Shown one piece after another: positions 12,330 to 23,370 of a DNA stretch of 64,000 bases. The notes beneath the pieces are model-generated. The model searched no databases and had not been told where the DNA came from. It saw only the letters and a list, made by a program, of their open reading frames with translations. Every line of letters starts with the position of its first letter. Position 1 is the first letter of the stretch. Made by a program: the position numbers and the translations under genes. Source of the DNA: Apostichopus japonicus. Its lineage: Eukaryota; Echinodermata; Holothuroidea; Aspidochirotida; Stichopodidae. The stretch covers positions 3,806,001 through 3,870,000 of the forward strand of contig NC_092579.1 of the NCBI RefSeq assembly GCF_037975245.1, given 5' to 3'.

Positions 12330-12740
12330 TAAATCACTGTGGCACAGTCACTTATGGAAAGCTTGAATGCATTGAAGACTCGCCCCAAACAGCGTGCCGG
12401 GCTCTGAAAAAGTTAACTTTCCGTTGCTTGCAAATGAAGTTTTCTGCTAGTCGCTACAAAATGCAGACAGTAATGAAATGTGATACCTTGTTATCTTTAG
12501 CTGGACCTGAGATGTCCATCCCTGTATCGTTTGTACACCGTGCTGTGGGTATTGACCGCAGCTGTATACATGTACTGACTGTACTAGTGTCTAATTACCA
12601 AAGGTAGCAATTAAGCTGTGTGCGTATTTTCTGGGATCGATGGTGGTGTCTAACACTTTGGTTACACCTCATTCGAAACTAGGTCAGATTACCGGCATTA
12701 GACGTTTCATTTGCACGAGTCTTCACACCTTTTAATATGT
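12330..12740 (+). repeat. dispersed repeat, copy B
   Basis: Plus-strand partner of the inverted copy at 807-1230. It carries a short open frame (reading CIEDSPQTACRALKKLTF) also recognisable in copy A. It ends in AGGTCAGATTACCGGCATTA and CTTCACACCTTTTAA, the tail also found at 31311. The conserved frame hints at origin from a coding sequence, but the product is unknown. Confidence 0.6.
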
Positions 12741-13924
12741 TAAAGGGTGACTTTACCGAGAAGTGTAAGCCTTGATATGTCAAAGTTCAAAGGAAAACAA
12801 GAGCACTTTCAGTGTTGGTTTATGTTTCTACAGCTATTGCTGTTTCAAACTATTAGAGCTTCTGGAATACTCCTTTAAGGCTAAATTGATGAAGATTCCA
12901 ACTCCTCAGTGCAAGCCTAATTGTAAATATTAATCCATATTGTCATGCATATTCATAAGTTTACAGAATTTCACCAAAACTGTCCTTTAAACTTCATATG
13001 AACAAAAAGAGCTCCCTTGGGTGACATTTCAAACACCATATCTGCTTGACCAGTTTGTTATGCATCGTATACATGTTATTTAAGGCAATACAAGTCTTAT
13101 ATATTTCCTGTTGTGTTGCACATGAGCAAGTAGACTTTAATTTGTGTTGCAGCCATTTTAATTTGGTAAGTCCCAGATATTTAAAGGGGCAAATGTCAAC
13201 AATTAAATTAGGTGTAGAAATACAACTTAGACTGACAACATAAACTTTGTTAACACATTCAAATTAAATTTCATGCCTTACTGTAAGTCACCATGTTTGG
13301 CTTTCGGAGATAGGAAGGGGAAAAAAGGAATAAGGCAGTCCATTCCAACCTTTGAAAGACATAAATGTAGTAAATAAGACTCTTGAGTAGAAATAAGAAA
13401 CCTAAATTGAAACGTTTCTAGGCAAATAAAATAAGAACTATCGCTGAAATTACTTCCTTGACGATGATAACATGTTTAAAAGATCTAAAACCAAAACACA
13501 CTACTCAAAATTTTATCTTTCAATTGCATGATTTTCTGCTAACAATTGAAGACAAGCACATCCCAATTTATGGCCAAGACAGATGTTTCCACCAATTTAT
13601 GGCTGCAGATTCCAAACTATTTTCTCAACTTGGGCTGAAAATCTTTGCTGCAATCAAAGTCACAGAAAGGATTTTCCAGTGGCTAAAGTTGATTGCAAAG
13701 CAAAATGCAGAACCGTTTCTGAACCTTCTAAGGCAAAAATCACATCCTCATAGTATTTTGTTTTGAAAAGATAAAAAACTTGTGAATGCATCTGGCAACA
13801 GTAATATGAATTTCATCAGATTTAACTTCAGTTGAAAAATGCCTTTGTTTTATACTTTGCAGCCCTCTCAAATAGACTTATTGACTTGAGGCTTAATAAT
13901 GCCAAGTAAATCAATACAGTTTCC
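12741..13924. other. spacer, one unsupported open frame
   Basis: A 102-codon plus-strand frame (13458-13766) has no recognisable domain and no clear splice or promoter context. I do not call it a gene. Confidence 0.4.
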
Positions 13925-14172
13925 ACAGAATCTATTTGGAATGGTACCACTAAAACCATTCACCAGTGAATAATTTTATCCAGTATCGCATCGCAACTCA
14001 ATAAGGTGTGTACAGAATCTCTTGGGAATGGTTTCACTTAAGCCATTCACCAGTGAATAATTTTATGCAGTATCGCATCGCAATTCAATATTAGCTGTCT
14101 ACAGAATCTCTGGGGAATGGCATCACTTAAACCATCCACCAGTGAATAATTTTATCAAGTATCGCATCGCAA
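13925..14172. repeat. 88-bp tandem repeat, three copies
   Basis: Units begin with ACAGAATCT at 13925, 14012 and 14101. Each carries CACCAGTGAATAATTTTAT and GTATCGCATCGCAA. Period 87-89 bp with a few substitutions. Noncoding. Confidence 0.85.
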
Positions 14173-16389
14173 ATAGTCAAATTGTTACACAAGTCCAAAG
14201 ATGTAGTATAGTAGTATTGGTTTTACATGTGAACCATATAATTTTACATGAGACAAAATTAAGAGTTCCTCATAATTGCCAAACAAATTTTGAACATTAA
14301 ATTATTCCCTATTAACTGAACTGTTTTTTTTAGTATCTGCATATATATATAATAAGCAATGGAATAAGGTGGGGAAAAATTTCAGAAAGGAAAAAAAAAA
14401 TTATTTGCACTATCAAATTAGTTATATACTGAAAATTGCAATTTTGGTGTACACCTAGTTATAACATGACTTGGAAATGAGGCTTACAATAACAATGATA
14501 GATAGATGGTACATGCATATCTTGAATACAGTTTGCTGGTAAGTAGAATTTGAGGAAAAACCCTGTTTTAAATATATACGAATATTGATATAATCATATA
14601 ATAATCATTTAATCATATATATCATTGACACCTTCATTGATAAATGAGCTCTAATACTGTGAGATTAGAACTAAGTAATACTAATTTATGGTTTAATATT
14701 ATTGCATTCGTTTAACAAGAGGGACACTGCATCCCTCCTACCCTCACCATTTGAATAAATTTTTAATTTTACAGAGTACTACGTAGCTTTTCCCAACAAG
14801 TTTGTGGGGCTAATATGCAGCCATCGATCATATCTGTGTATTGAATACGATTATATCACGCAAGATTCTAACATAGTCATGTATAGTGATACAAACCACT
14901 TGTTAGTTTGCATATTGTAAAAACGTTGATAATCTTGAAGGTCACAGAGACCTTGAGTTTACCACTGCGACAATATATTTTGATTGTAAAATGGGAAGAT
15001 CCTGATTAATTGAGAGGTATGGTTACCCTGTGCTAAATGAAAATAAGTCCTACAATCAGCCGTGAAACAAAAGACAGAAAATTTATCGAACTTTGCGAAC
15101 CATGCAAAATAAAAATGTTAACAGATGATTCTCAAATGGAAAGTCCTTTTAGGAGTCCAAAGTCGGTCAGGTCCTTCATTTGTTTAGTTACATATATTAT
15201 ATAATCAAACAAAAGAAGGTTTAATTAGTAATTAGTACTTCAGTTTGGAGAATACAACCTTATAAATTTAATTCTCATTATCACCAGGCATTTGAGGAAT
15301 CAAATTGATTTTTGTTTACTGGAGCTAAAGCTGAAGGAAGAGACAGTACCATGATTGGGTTGGGGTTTTCATGAGATGGCTATGGCAAGCCAAATGAGCA
15401 GAAAAAAACCCATTTAGGCATACACTGATAAACCTGGATTATAAAATGCAAAATAAGTATTAAGAACTGTTAAAATTCAATTATCACAGATAATCCTTGA
15501 TTATCCATTAGTAATCCAGGTTTCTTGTGACTAATCCTGTTTAACAAATGAAAATCTTGGTTTGCCATGGGATAAAAGTGGATTATCCACTATTTTTGTG
15601 AACCTAGCCTTGGAAAGATGTTAAAGGCTATCTACATTTGACTACCATTCAATGGTATTGTTATTGCTGCTTACAATTTCTTCCTAATGCTGTCCCCCCC
15701 CCCCTCCCCCATAACTATAGTCTGTATTCATACACCTATATACAGTATTTTTTGTAATATTGGCATCTGATAGGCCAACCACTTTCAGTTTAAGCCCTCT
15801 TAATTAACCTTCCAGGATCCACATCAGTCATACAATTCTTGGTAATGACTAATACACCACTCTATCAATTGTCTTTGTTCACCCGTGTGTTACCACTGTC
15901 GATCTCGAGATCATTGTGAACACATGCCGTAGACTGTTTCCGGTTTGTTGAAGTTTCCCTTTTGATTGTATCAGGAAGATTTTCTATAAGAAGTTTACTT
16001 GAGTTTAATCATTTAAGGACAAGGAACAGGGTTAGGAACTTTTCCCCTTATTCAGAATTTCCCACCTGTGAATACATATGTATGTATCTAAAGACAAACT
16101 TTGTAATTAGTCACTCTCTTTCTGATGTCTCAGTGTCAGTTTGTGATGTAACATATTGCTGCAGCTGCCTAGGACTTTTCTTGTTTTTGTTTCTATGGTA
16201 ATTAATACCCTGAGCTGCTATTGGTTTATTTTCTGCAAACAGTAAGCTTGTGAGCTAATACATTGCTGATGCCACTGTAACAACTGCTTGCATTCAATCT
16301 CTATGCAATCAGGAAGATGGCATGGAGATGAATGCTGGCGCAGCTAAATTAACTTAAAAATATACAAATAAACAAACGAAACGTTAGCT
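14173..16389. other. spacer with a small inverted repeat
   Basis: AT-rich. A perfect 12-bp inverted pair (AAACCTGGATTA at 15430-15441, TAATCCAGGTTT at 15512-15523) encloses 70 bp with more GATTATCC-type motifs, possibly a tiny foldback element. There is also a C run near 15696-15709. No gene is supported. Confidence 0.4.
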
Positions 16390-17935
16390 TTATTCAGGAG
16401 GTTGTTCCTGTTGTGGCGGTTCCCCTTGTTGATGTGGTAGTTGTTGTTGCACTCCCTGTTCTTGTTGTTGTGGCTGTTGTGGCGGTTCCACTTGGTGATG
16501 TTGTTGTTGTTGCACTCCCTGTTGCTGTTCTTGTCGTTGTTGTGGCTGCATATCATTGACTGTATAAACTATATCCTTAGGTTGACCGTACAGCTTTATA
16601 ACTTCATCGTAAGATGGTGGTAGATCGCTTGGACATGCGTGTGTGTATCCAGGTGGAAAGAGTGTTCTACAGGACAAAAAAACACATGGAAAAAAAAGAG
16701 AGAAAAAAAAAAATCCATTTGAACATAAGCCAGGCTTGTTTCAACAAATAAATGTAATCAGAAAATTTCAATAAAACAATCCAATTTTAGTTTGTGACAT
16801 CATCAGTTTTGTCAGTCTCCTGGTTGCTATGCTGTTTTGCATGGTTGCTAAGCTTGAGTCCATTGGATTACATAGTGTTGTGCAACTGATCGGTGCTCCA
16901 GTGAAAGCAGCCATGAAGAGAAGGAAAAAGGTTACCATTTACCAAAGCCCAGTAAATTCTTAAATCCCCATCCCATTTTTACTTTGAAGCAATATGCACA
17001 AGACATATATATAGCTGACAAATATCTTAGATTCGGGTATGAAATCAAACAAAAAGACACAGTTGCTTTGAAAACTCTTGGACATTAGCAGAGGCACTTT
17101 TGGACAGACTCCTGTCAGAAAGTTCTTCTCACAAAATGGTGAATAATTACAAAACCAAGGATTTGAATTTGCTATATTTTGGCTGTCTACACTGTCATCA
17201 TCATCACCAAAGTATATACTTAAATTGTGAATACTGCAATATTTTGGCAATGAGAAGTTTTGGAGTCCTTTCGAAAAGTTCTCTTTTGACAATTTGAGCT
17301 CATAATACAGTACTAGAATTTCATAACATTATTACTGACATGATAGATTAACCAAAATTGAACTGAACTGATGCAACCCAAGAAGTTCCAATTGTAGTCC
17401 ATGGATAGTATAACATGATAAATCTGCACACTCACCTGTTTTCTGCACTGCTCAAAACTTCATTATCATTCCTGCTGAATATATGATTTACACTGCTAGG
17501 AGGGACTGAATTTGCTTCAGGAAATACATGGCTAATGTCCGCTGCACTCAACTGGTTACTGCCCAGATCGCCATTTCTTTGGCCTGCAGCCTGCTGTTCA
17601 GTACCTCTCATTGATAATCTATTGAATTGTTCCGCATTTTGTCGGAGGGCATTTTTCCTGGACTGCCATTTTGAAAATTTGACCCAGCTGACTTTGAGCA
17701 TCAATGGGAAGAGTAAAAACAGGAAAACGACGAAAGATAGAATCAGGTCTCCCCTTCGAAGACATACATAAATAGCCAAAATTATGACGCCATAATAGCC
17801 ACCGCCTGCAAGCAAAATTAGGCCGCACTTTGTCTGGGTTTCCCAAATGTTACACTCCTGGTCTTCACTTCCTGTAGCATTTTGTCGTCGATCACTCACA
17901 GTTGGTTGGTTGTTTGATTGATTGTCTTCCATCAT
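16390..17935 (-). CDS. two-exon, two-pass membrane protein with PPxY motif and Gln-rich tail
   Basis: Exon 1 (17935-17436, ATG with context GCAAAATGATG) ends AACAG|GTGAGT in phase 2. Exon 2 (16666-16390) begins after CCTGTAG and completes an Arg codon, giving about 258 residues. The N-terminus is polar (SNNQPTVSDRRQN). Two hydrophobic segments follow, CGLILLAGGGYYGVIILAIY and LILSFVVFLFLLFPLML, separated by a short charged CLRRGD loop. A basic stretch and a Ser/Asn-rich linker come next. Exon 2 has DLPPSYDEVIKLYG, a PPxY motif typical of ligands for NEDD4-family WW domains, then a Gln/Pro-rich tail with imperfect repeats. Small PPxY membrane proteins often recruit ubiquitin ligases for sorting, and that role is inferred. 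I cannot name an orthologue. A further 5' noncoding exon is possible. Confidence 0.75.
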
Positions 17936-18170
17936 TTTGCAATTGTTAGTTCTCAACGATGGGTTTACAGAATATAACGGACTTAGTCCACACAAAATAT
18001 CACTTGTGCCTCCTCAACTGTCAAACTAAACCAGGGTTTCTTCATTTTTTTTGTTATTTTGTGAGAAATCCTATGGATGATCCATAATATACCAACCTTG
18101 TCAGAAGCAAAAAAAAAGGGAAAGAAAAGAGAAGGCAACTGCATATTAATATATTTTTTAAGTAAAAGTT

Positions 18171-18344
18171 GCCCAGGAAAGAACCTGGGCACGAAAACCA
18201 AACTACCGAACGACTGATCCGCTCTTAACCCCAGTTCCCTTGCATCAGGACTGTGATTGAGATCATCGTCAGGTGTGCATCACCATTCCCCTCAAATGGG
18301 AACAAATACTACACATGATCTTAGCCAAAAGGCCGAGAAGTGAT
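18171..18344 (-). ncRNA. U2 snRNA-headed structured RNA or U2 chimeric retrocopy
   Basis: On the minus strand the first ~45 nt from 18344 match the U2 snRNA 5' end with about three differences. They include stem-loop I (CTTCTCGGCCTTTTGGCTAA) and the branch-point-recognition region (GTGTAGTATTTG against the standard GTGTAGTATCTG). Beyond ~18300 the similarity stops: no stem-loop II, no AUUUUU-type Sm site and no U2 stem-loop III or IV. The remaining ~130 nt can fold, with TTCCC/GGGAA, GGTG/CACC around ATGCA and a perfect 7-bp terminal hairpin GCCCAGG-TTCTTT-CCTGGGC (18171-18190). It lies about 240-410 bp upstream of the PPxY gene's ATG on the same strand. It could be a U2-derived SINE, a template-switch chimera or a divergent snRNA. 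Confidence 0.6.
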
Positions 18345-18928
18345 CTGCATAATAATATAATTTAGTAACCTATGTGAACAAGCTATTTTAGAAGCCAAGT
18401 CATATCTTCAGTATCCAAAAAAAATTAACTGAAAATGGTGAACGATGTTAGTGATTTTTACCAATTTCCGGACAGGGTAGCCCAAGGCTAGTAATTTTGG
18501 CACCCAGTGTCCCATCACTATATTTAACTATTCGTAGTTTCTCTTGCCAGATTAAGATATAAATTTCAAAAAATTATATGAGCGATATCTTTATCATTTC
18601 AATGGCATTTGCACACATTCGTTCTCTTTTCACTTGGACTTCAAGCGATCAAGCAATGGAAAGTTCGCCAAACTACTTATTCGTGGAACCCAAACACCTA
18701 TTCGCACAGAAAACTCTGTAGTAAGTGTAAATCATATGCATAGGCCTAGTTCAATTTCTATGGTGTAAATAATGTAAATTGCATAGGCTATGAGGACTTT
18801 ACGTTAATTTCAACATTAAATGCAAGAACATTTGAAGACATTCAACTAAAGCGATCAAATTCCAAGCCATGGTTGACTTAAACATATTTTCACAAGTTGG
18901 TCGGCAAACTAACCGGTAATGTTTTATC
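18345..18928. other. spacer upstream of the transposon block
   Basis: AT-rich sequence with no recognised element. It would include any promoter of the U2-headed sequence, but I cannot identify a proximal sequence element by eye. Confidence 0.4.
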
Positions 18929-19067
18929 AAAAAATATCGTGGAGTGAAAATATTTCCATTTCCCCAGATACTTACGATCGCTAACGAAATCGAGTCATAG
19001 TATTATAAATGATTTATATTTAGGCCGATGTCCGTATGGAACGCCATGTTAAATTTATTCAATAACT
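18929..19067 (+). repeat. 139-bp direct repeat bounding the transposon block, left copy
   Basis: From AAAAAATATCGTGGAG to TTATTCAATAACT it matches 27815-27953 with only a few differences. The two copies flank the CR1 and L1 block. They may be a very long target duplication, a segmental duplication or two copies of an older repeat. Confidence 0.85.
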
Positions 19068-19170
19068 TGAGAGATATCTTTAATTTAATTCGAGATATCT
19101 GCCATTAATTTCCGATATCTTGAATTAAATGAAAGATATCGCTTGTTATTCCAGATATTTTCAATTCAAT
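19068..19170. repeat. degenerate AGATATC array
   Basis: Five AGATATC/CGATATC-type palindromic cores about 20-28 bp apart, separated by TTAATTTAATTC-like spacers. Simple degenerate array, noncoding. Confidence 0.6.
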
Positions 19171-19189
19171 AAAAATTCAATATTCAATT

Positions 19190-22100
19190 CAATAAAATTA
19201 AAAAAAATCGTCTACGCAATACTCTCCTACAAGAAATAACATTGCAAGAAGGCTTCAACAAAGCAATTTTAGACCTCAGAGAGGAAAATGCCGCATTAAA
19301 TGCTATGTTTAAACTAAATTGGGGGGGGGGGGGGGCGATGAGGTCAGGAATAATTTTGGGTAAGGATTATGTTCCTAGTGGAGCACTGGCGGATCCAGAG
19401 CCTTTGTTTGGGAGGGGCCAAAGTGGCATTAGAGTGATATGGGGGAGGGGTCCTTTGGAAAATTTTCTATTGCTCTATGCCCTCAGATGCAATTTGGTGC
19501 GACAAAAGTGTACAATGGTGATGTTAATTTACTTCTAAAAAAAAGGTTTCCCAGGTGTAATTTTCTAAAATATTTATAAAACAAAGTTGGGATCATCTTT
19601 CTCAAGAAATTTTATTTCTCATAGGTTATAAATTTCTTACAACCAGCCTGTAACTTCAAAATGGTGTTAAACTGTAAATCCTCATGCTCATACATTTACA
19701 TAGCTCCCAACTCTTGAGAAGGCAAATGCTGGTCCATGCCACGAATCGCAGTCCTGGGGGAGGGGTATAAGGGGAGGGGGTGTCCCCCTCCTCTTTTGAA
19801 TTTTTGGGGAATCCTGGTGATGCCTACATGTAAAATGGTGGCACTTAGAAAGGCTTTTGTCACCCAAAATTTTCTGAGAATTATGCATTTTTTTGTGTGT
19901 AACATCAATAAATTGAATAGTAGGTGATAATTCATTCTTTCCCGTGGCATGAAAATGTTCGCTGCTCGCCCCAATGAAAAGAAATATAGGCTAATTTGAG
20001 GTTCAAATGATGCTGTAAAGGAGGTTTTATACTCTATTATGCTAAATGCTAAAGAAATGATGGTTGCTAAGTCAAAATTTGATGCAATTTTTTTTTATGT
20101 ATACTTGACAATTACAAAGCGGTTTTTTCGGACGCTTGTGCGGGTCAGCGGGTTTGGGTGTTAGAATGCGGGTCTAATTCCCACGAACTGCGGGTCAGTT
20201 GGGAGCTCTGCATTTAATTTTAAACCAGAAAACGAAAAGGTTTAGACTAGTCTACCACTGCTATTCCTCTCGATTTTTTTAATTTCCAATCATATGATTT
20301 GGTGGATGTTCCGAAACACTTTTTGGCTCACCTTGGGGGGGGGCATGGCCCCCCTTGGCCCCCTTGGATCCGCCAGTGTAGTGGAGGCGATTATAGGCGT
20401 TTTGAAAGCAAGAAAAGTGATAGTCATAGTTCTAACTTTAGGAGGCATGCTAAGGTACATAGTTTAAGGGATAAGCTGAAGATTGTCTTTACCAATTCTA
20501 GAAGTATTCGTAAAAATTTTGCTGAATTTATTATGCTTCTTAAGGATCTGAAACCGGATGTGTTTGGTATCACCGAATCTTGGTTAAGGGAGGACATTGA
20601 TAGTGCTGAGGTTTCTCACCCGGGATATGTTGTGTATCGTCAGGACAGAAGGGATACTCATAATGGGGTTGGTGGGGGAGTTTTACTGTGTGTTAGGGAT
20701 GACATTGTAAGTGTTGAGAAATCTCAGTTGCAAGGGGCTTTTGTTAATTCTGTCTGGTGCGAGTTGTCCACAAACAACTCCAAGAGGTCCAGGGACGTTA
20801 TCACTGTGGGTGTTGTTTACCGCTCTCCTAACAGCAGCGATGATAATGATGTCGCGCTGTTTGATTCAATTAGAAAGGCTGCTAAAGGTGATGTTGTTAT
20901 AATGGGCGACTTTAATTTTCCTGACATTAATTGGATGGATGGTTCTAGTAGTAAGAAGGGTAGTAATTTTCTAGATGTTGTGCAAGATTGCTTTTTACAT
21001 CAAAATGTTACTTTCCCTACTGGGGGGGGGGGGGATAACATCCTGGATCTTGTTTTGAGTTATAATCCAAGCAATGTTGTTGATTTGACGGGTCTAGGAA
21101 AACTAGGAACTAGTGATCATGATATACTAGCTTTTGATGTTGTTTGCAAAGTCGTAAATTCTGTTAGCAATGAAAAAGTCCCTGATTTTTCGAGATCAGA
21201 TACAGAGGCAATTGAAACTTTACTAAAGGGTACAGATTGGATTAATTTGTTTAGAGATATGAGTGCTTCTCAGTCTTGGATTTGTTTTGCTGATAAATTA
21301 AAGGTCATTATGGAAAATCATGTTCCGTGGAAGAATCGCCGTCGTAAAAGCAGTATGCCTCACTGGATGAATAAGAAAGTTAGATGTGCAATTAGGCAAA
21401 AACGTAGAATGTGGAAGATGCTTAGGAGGACTGAATCTCTTTTGGCCAAGTTTAAAATTCATCAGCTGAAGGTATAATGCTTAGTCTCTGATGCAAAATT
21501 GAATTTCGAAAAAAAAAGCATTTCCCTTAAAATTAAGGATAACCCAAAGGCCTTCTATTCTTATGTCAGGTCAAAGCAGAAAGTTAAAGATGCAATTGTT
21601 TCTCTTAGGGCACCACAGTCTGATGATATAGTTACTGATAGTCAGGATCTTGCAGATCTTTTGAACAACTATTTTGTGTCGGTTTTCACAAGGGAAGATA
21701 CGAGTAGTATTCCAGATTTTCAGGGGGGCAGTGATAGGCCTAAACTGGATACGGTCTTATTTTCGGATGAGGTTGTCTTAAAGGAGCTGCATCGTCTAAA
21801 TGTTTCTAAAGCTTCTGGACCAGATGCAATCCATCCGTATTTGTTGAAGACTTTTGAACACCATTTCTGCGTTCCACTCTCGTTGGTTTTTAGTAAATTT
21901 ATGGATGAAGGTTATGTTCCTAGGGACTGGAGATGTGCTAATATTACCCCACTTTTCAAGAAGGGTGATAAGTCTAAGCCCTGTAATTATAGGCCCGTTA
22001 GTCTCACTAGTGTAGTCTGTAAGGTCATGGAGTCTATTGTTAAAAAGTCTATGGTCTGTCACTTCAGCAGTCAGTCTTTGATCAAAGAGTCTCAACATGG

Positions 22101-23370
22101 CTTTTGTCAAAAAAGGTCTTGTCTCACTAATAACCTTGAGTTTATGGAAGATGTAACAAGCTCACTAAATAGGCAGAGGTCTGTAGATGTTGTGTTCCTG
22201 GATTTCCAGAAGGCCTTTGATAAAGTTCCCCACCAGTATCTTTTACTTAGGCTGAAGAGCATGGGTATCATAGGGAATTTACTGTCTTGGATCGGGAATT
22301 GGCTTGGTAATAGGGAACAGAGGGTGGTAATTAAAGGCTGTGCTCCTTCTTGGCAGAACGTTACTAGTGGGGTTCCACAAGGGTCTGTATTAGATCCAAT
22401 TGTTGTTTGTTGCCTATATAAATGACATCGACGGAGATATTTTGTGTACAGCTAAGAAGTTTGCTGATGACACCAAATTGTATTCTGAGGTCTTTTCCAA
22501 AAGCGATTCTGATAAATTTCAAGCGGATTTGGATAAGATTTTTTCCTGGTCTCAGGGGTGGCAAATGCTTTTTAATATTGATAAATGTAAGGTAATGCAC
22601 ATTGGTAGTAGTAACCAAAGGTTTACATACAATCTTAATGGTGTGGAGTTACAGGAGGTCTCTGTTGAAAGAGACCTATAGGGTATCTACATTGACTCAT
22701 CTCTGCAAACTTCTAAACATTGTCTTGAAGCTGCTAAAAGAGGTAATAGGGTTTTAGGTATGATCAAGAGGAACTTCAGTTTTCTGAAAGAGGACATCGT
22801 AGTTAGGCTTTATAAGCAGTTGGTTAGGCCTCATCTGGAGTATGCTGTGCAGGCTTGGAACCCTTATTTTGCTAAGGATAAGGAAGTACTTGAAAAGGTC
22901 CAGAGGAGGGCTACTAGGATGATTAGTTCCTTAAAGAGGGTTCCTTATTATAGGCGGTTACAACTGTTGAATCTCACCACACTGGAGCTTAGGAGGTTAC
23001 ATGGGGACTTGATTCAGGTTTTCAAGATTGTGTATGGTTTCGACAATTTATCCTTTACCGACTTTTTCATGTTTGCTAACAGTAGTTGTTCTAGAGGTCA
23101 TTGTCTAAAACTCCAAAAGTCGCATAGTAGGATTAATATTCGGCATAAATTTTTTTCTAATAGGGTTGTGAATGAGTGGAATGGTTTGCCTGAGAAAGTT
23201 GTACTTGCAAGTAGTGTCAATGGGTTTAAGAATGCTTTGGACAAGCACTTTAAGCATTGTAATCGGGTCTGAGTGTTTGTGTCTTCAGTTTTTTTCCTCT
23301 CTTTATAGGGTCCTTGATGGGGACTTAAGTGTCCCTCCTGATACTTTTTTTCTACTAAACTAAACTAAAC
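19190..23370 (+). mobile_element. CR1-type non-LTR retrotransposon, inactive, interrupted by hAT
   Basis: After an uncertain 5' region, the reading frame resumes past the hAT insertion. An apurinic-type endonuclease follows (FTNSRSIRKNF, VFGITESWL, GDFNFPDINW, TSDHDILAFD), then a reverse transcriptase (SKASGPDAIHP, NYRPVSLTSVVCK, FLDFQKAFDKVPH, SGVPQGSV, catalytic FADDTKLY). The C-terminal region has RPHLEYAVQAWNP and LELRRLHGDLI. The tail is three TAAAC repeats at 23356-23370. Lesions are an in-frame TAA at 21475-21477, a frameshift near 22395-22405 between SGVPQGSVLDP and YINDI, and an in-frame TAG at 22679-22681. Clade assignment to CR1 or a close relative is from motif memory. Confidence 0.9.
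19384..20378. mobile_element. hAT-type nonautonomous element, 995 bp, with perfect TSD
   Basis: Terminal inverted repeats CACTGGCGGATCC (19384-19396) and GGATCCGCCAGTG (20366-20378) are perfect over 13 bp. They are flanked by identical 8-bp duplications TAGTGGAG (19376-19383 and 20379-20386). No transposase is seen. Removing the element and one TSD copy joins CR1 codons VPSG and GDYRRFESKK in one frame, so it inserted into the LINE. Confidence 0.9.

Noticed and set aside
13458-13766. 102-codon plus-strand frame
   Set aside because: No recognisable domain, no splice sites or promoter I can support, and the length is plausible by chance in AT-rich DNA.
16344-16623. Leu-rich plus-strand and Asn-rich minus-strand frames over the Gln-rich exon
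   Set aside because: They are other frames of CAA/CAG-rich coding sequence. Phase continuity with exon 1 selects the Gln/Pro frame.
18171-18344. Calling this a functional U2 snRNA gene
   Set aside because: Only the first ~45 nt are U2. The Sm site and stem-loops II to IV of U2 are absent.
19242-19383. Independent small gene upstream of the hAT element
   Set aside because: Its frame continues into the CR1 ORF once the hAT insertion and one TSD are removed, so it is part of the LINE.
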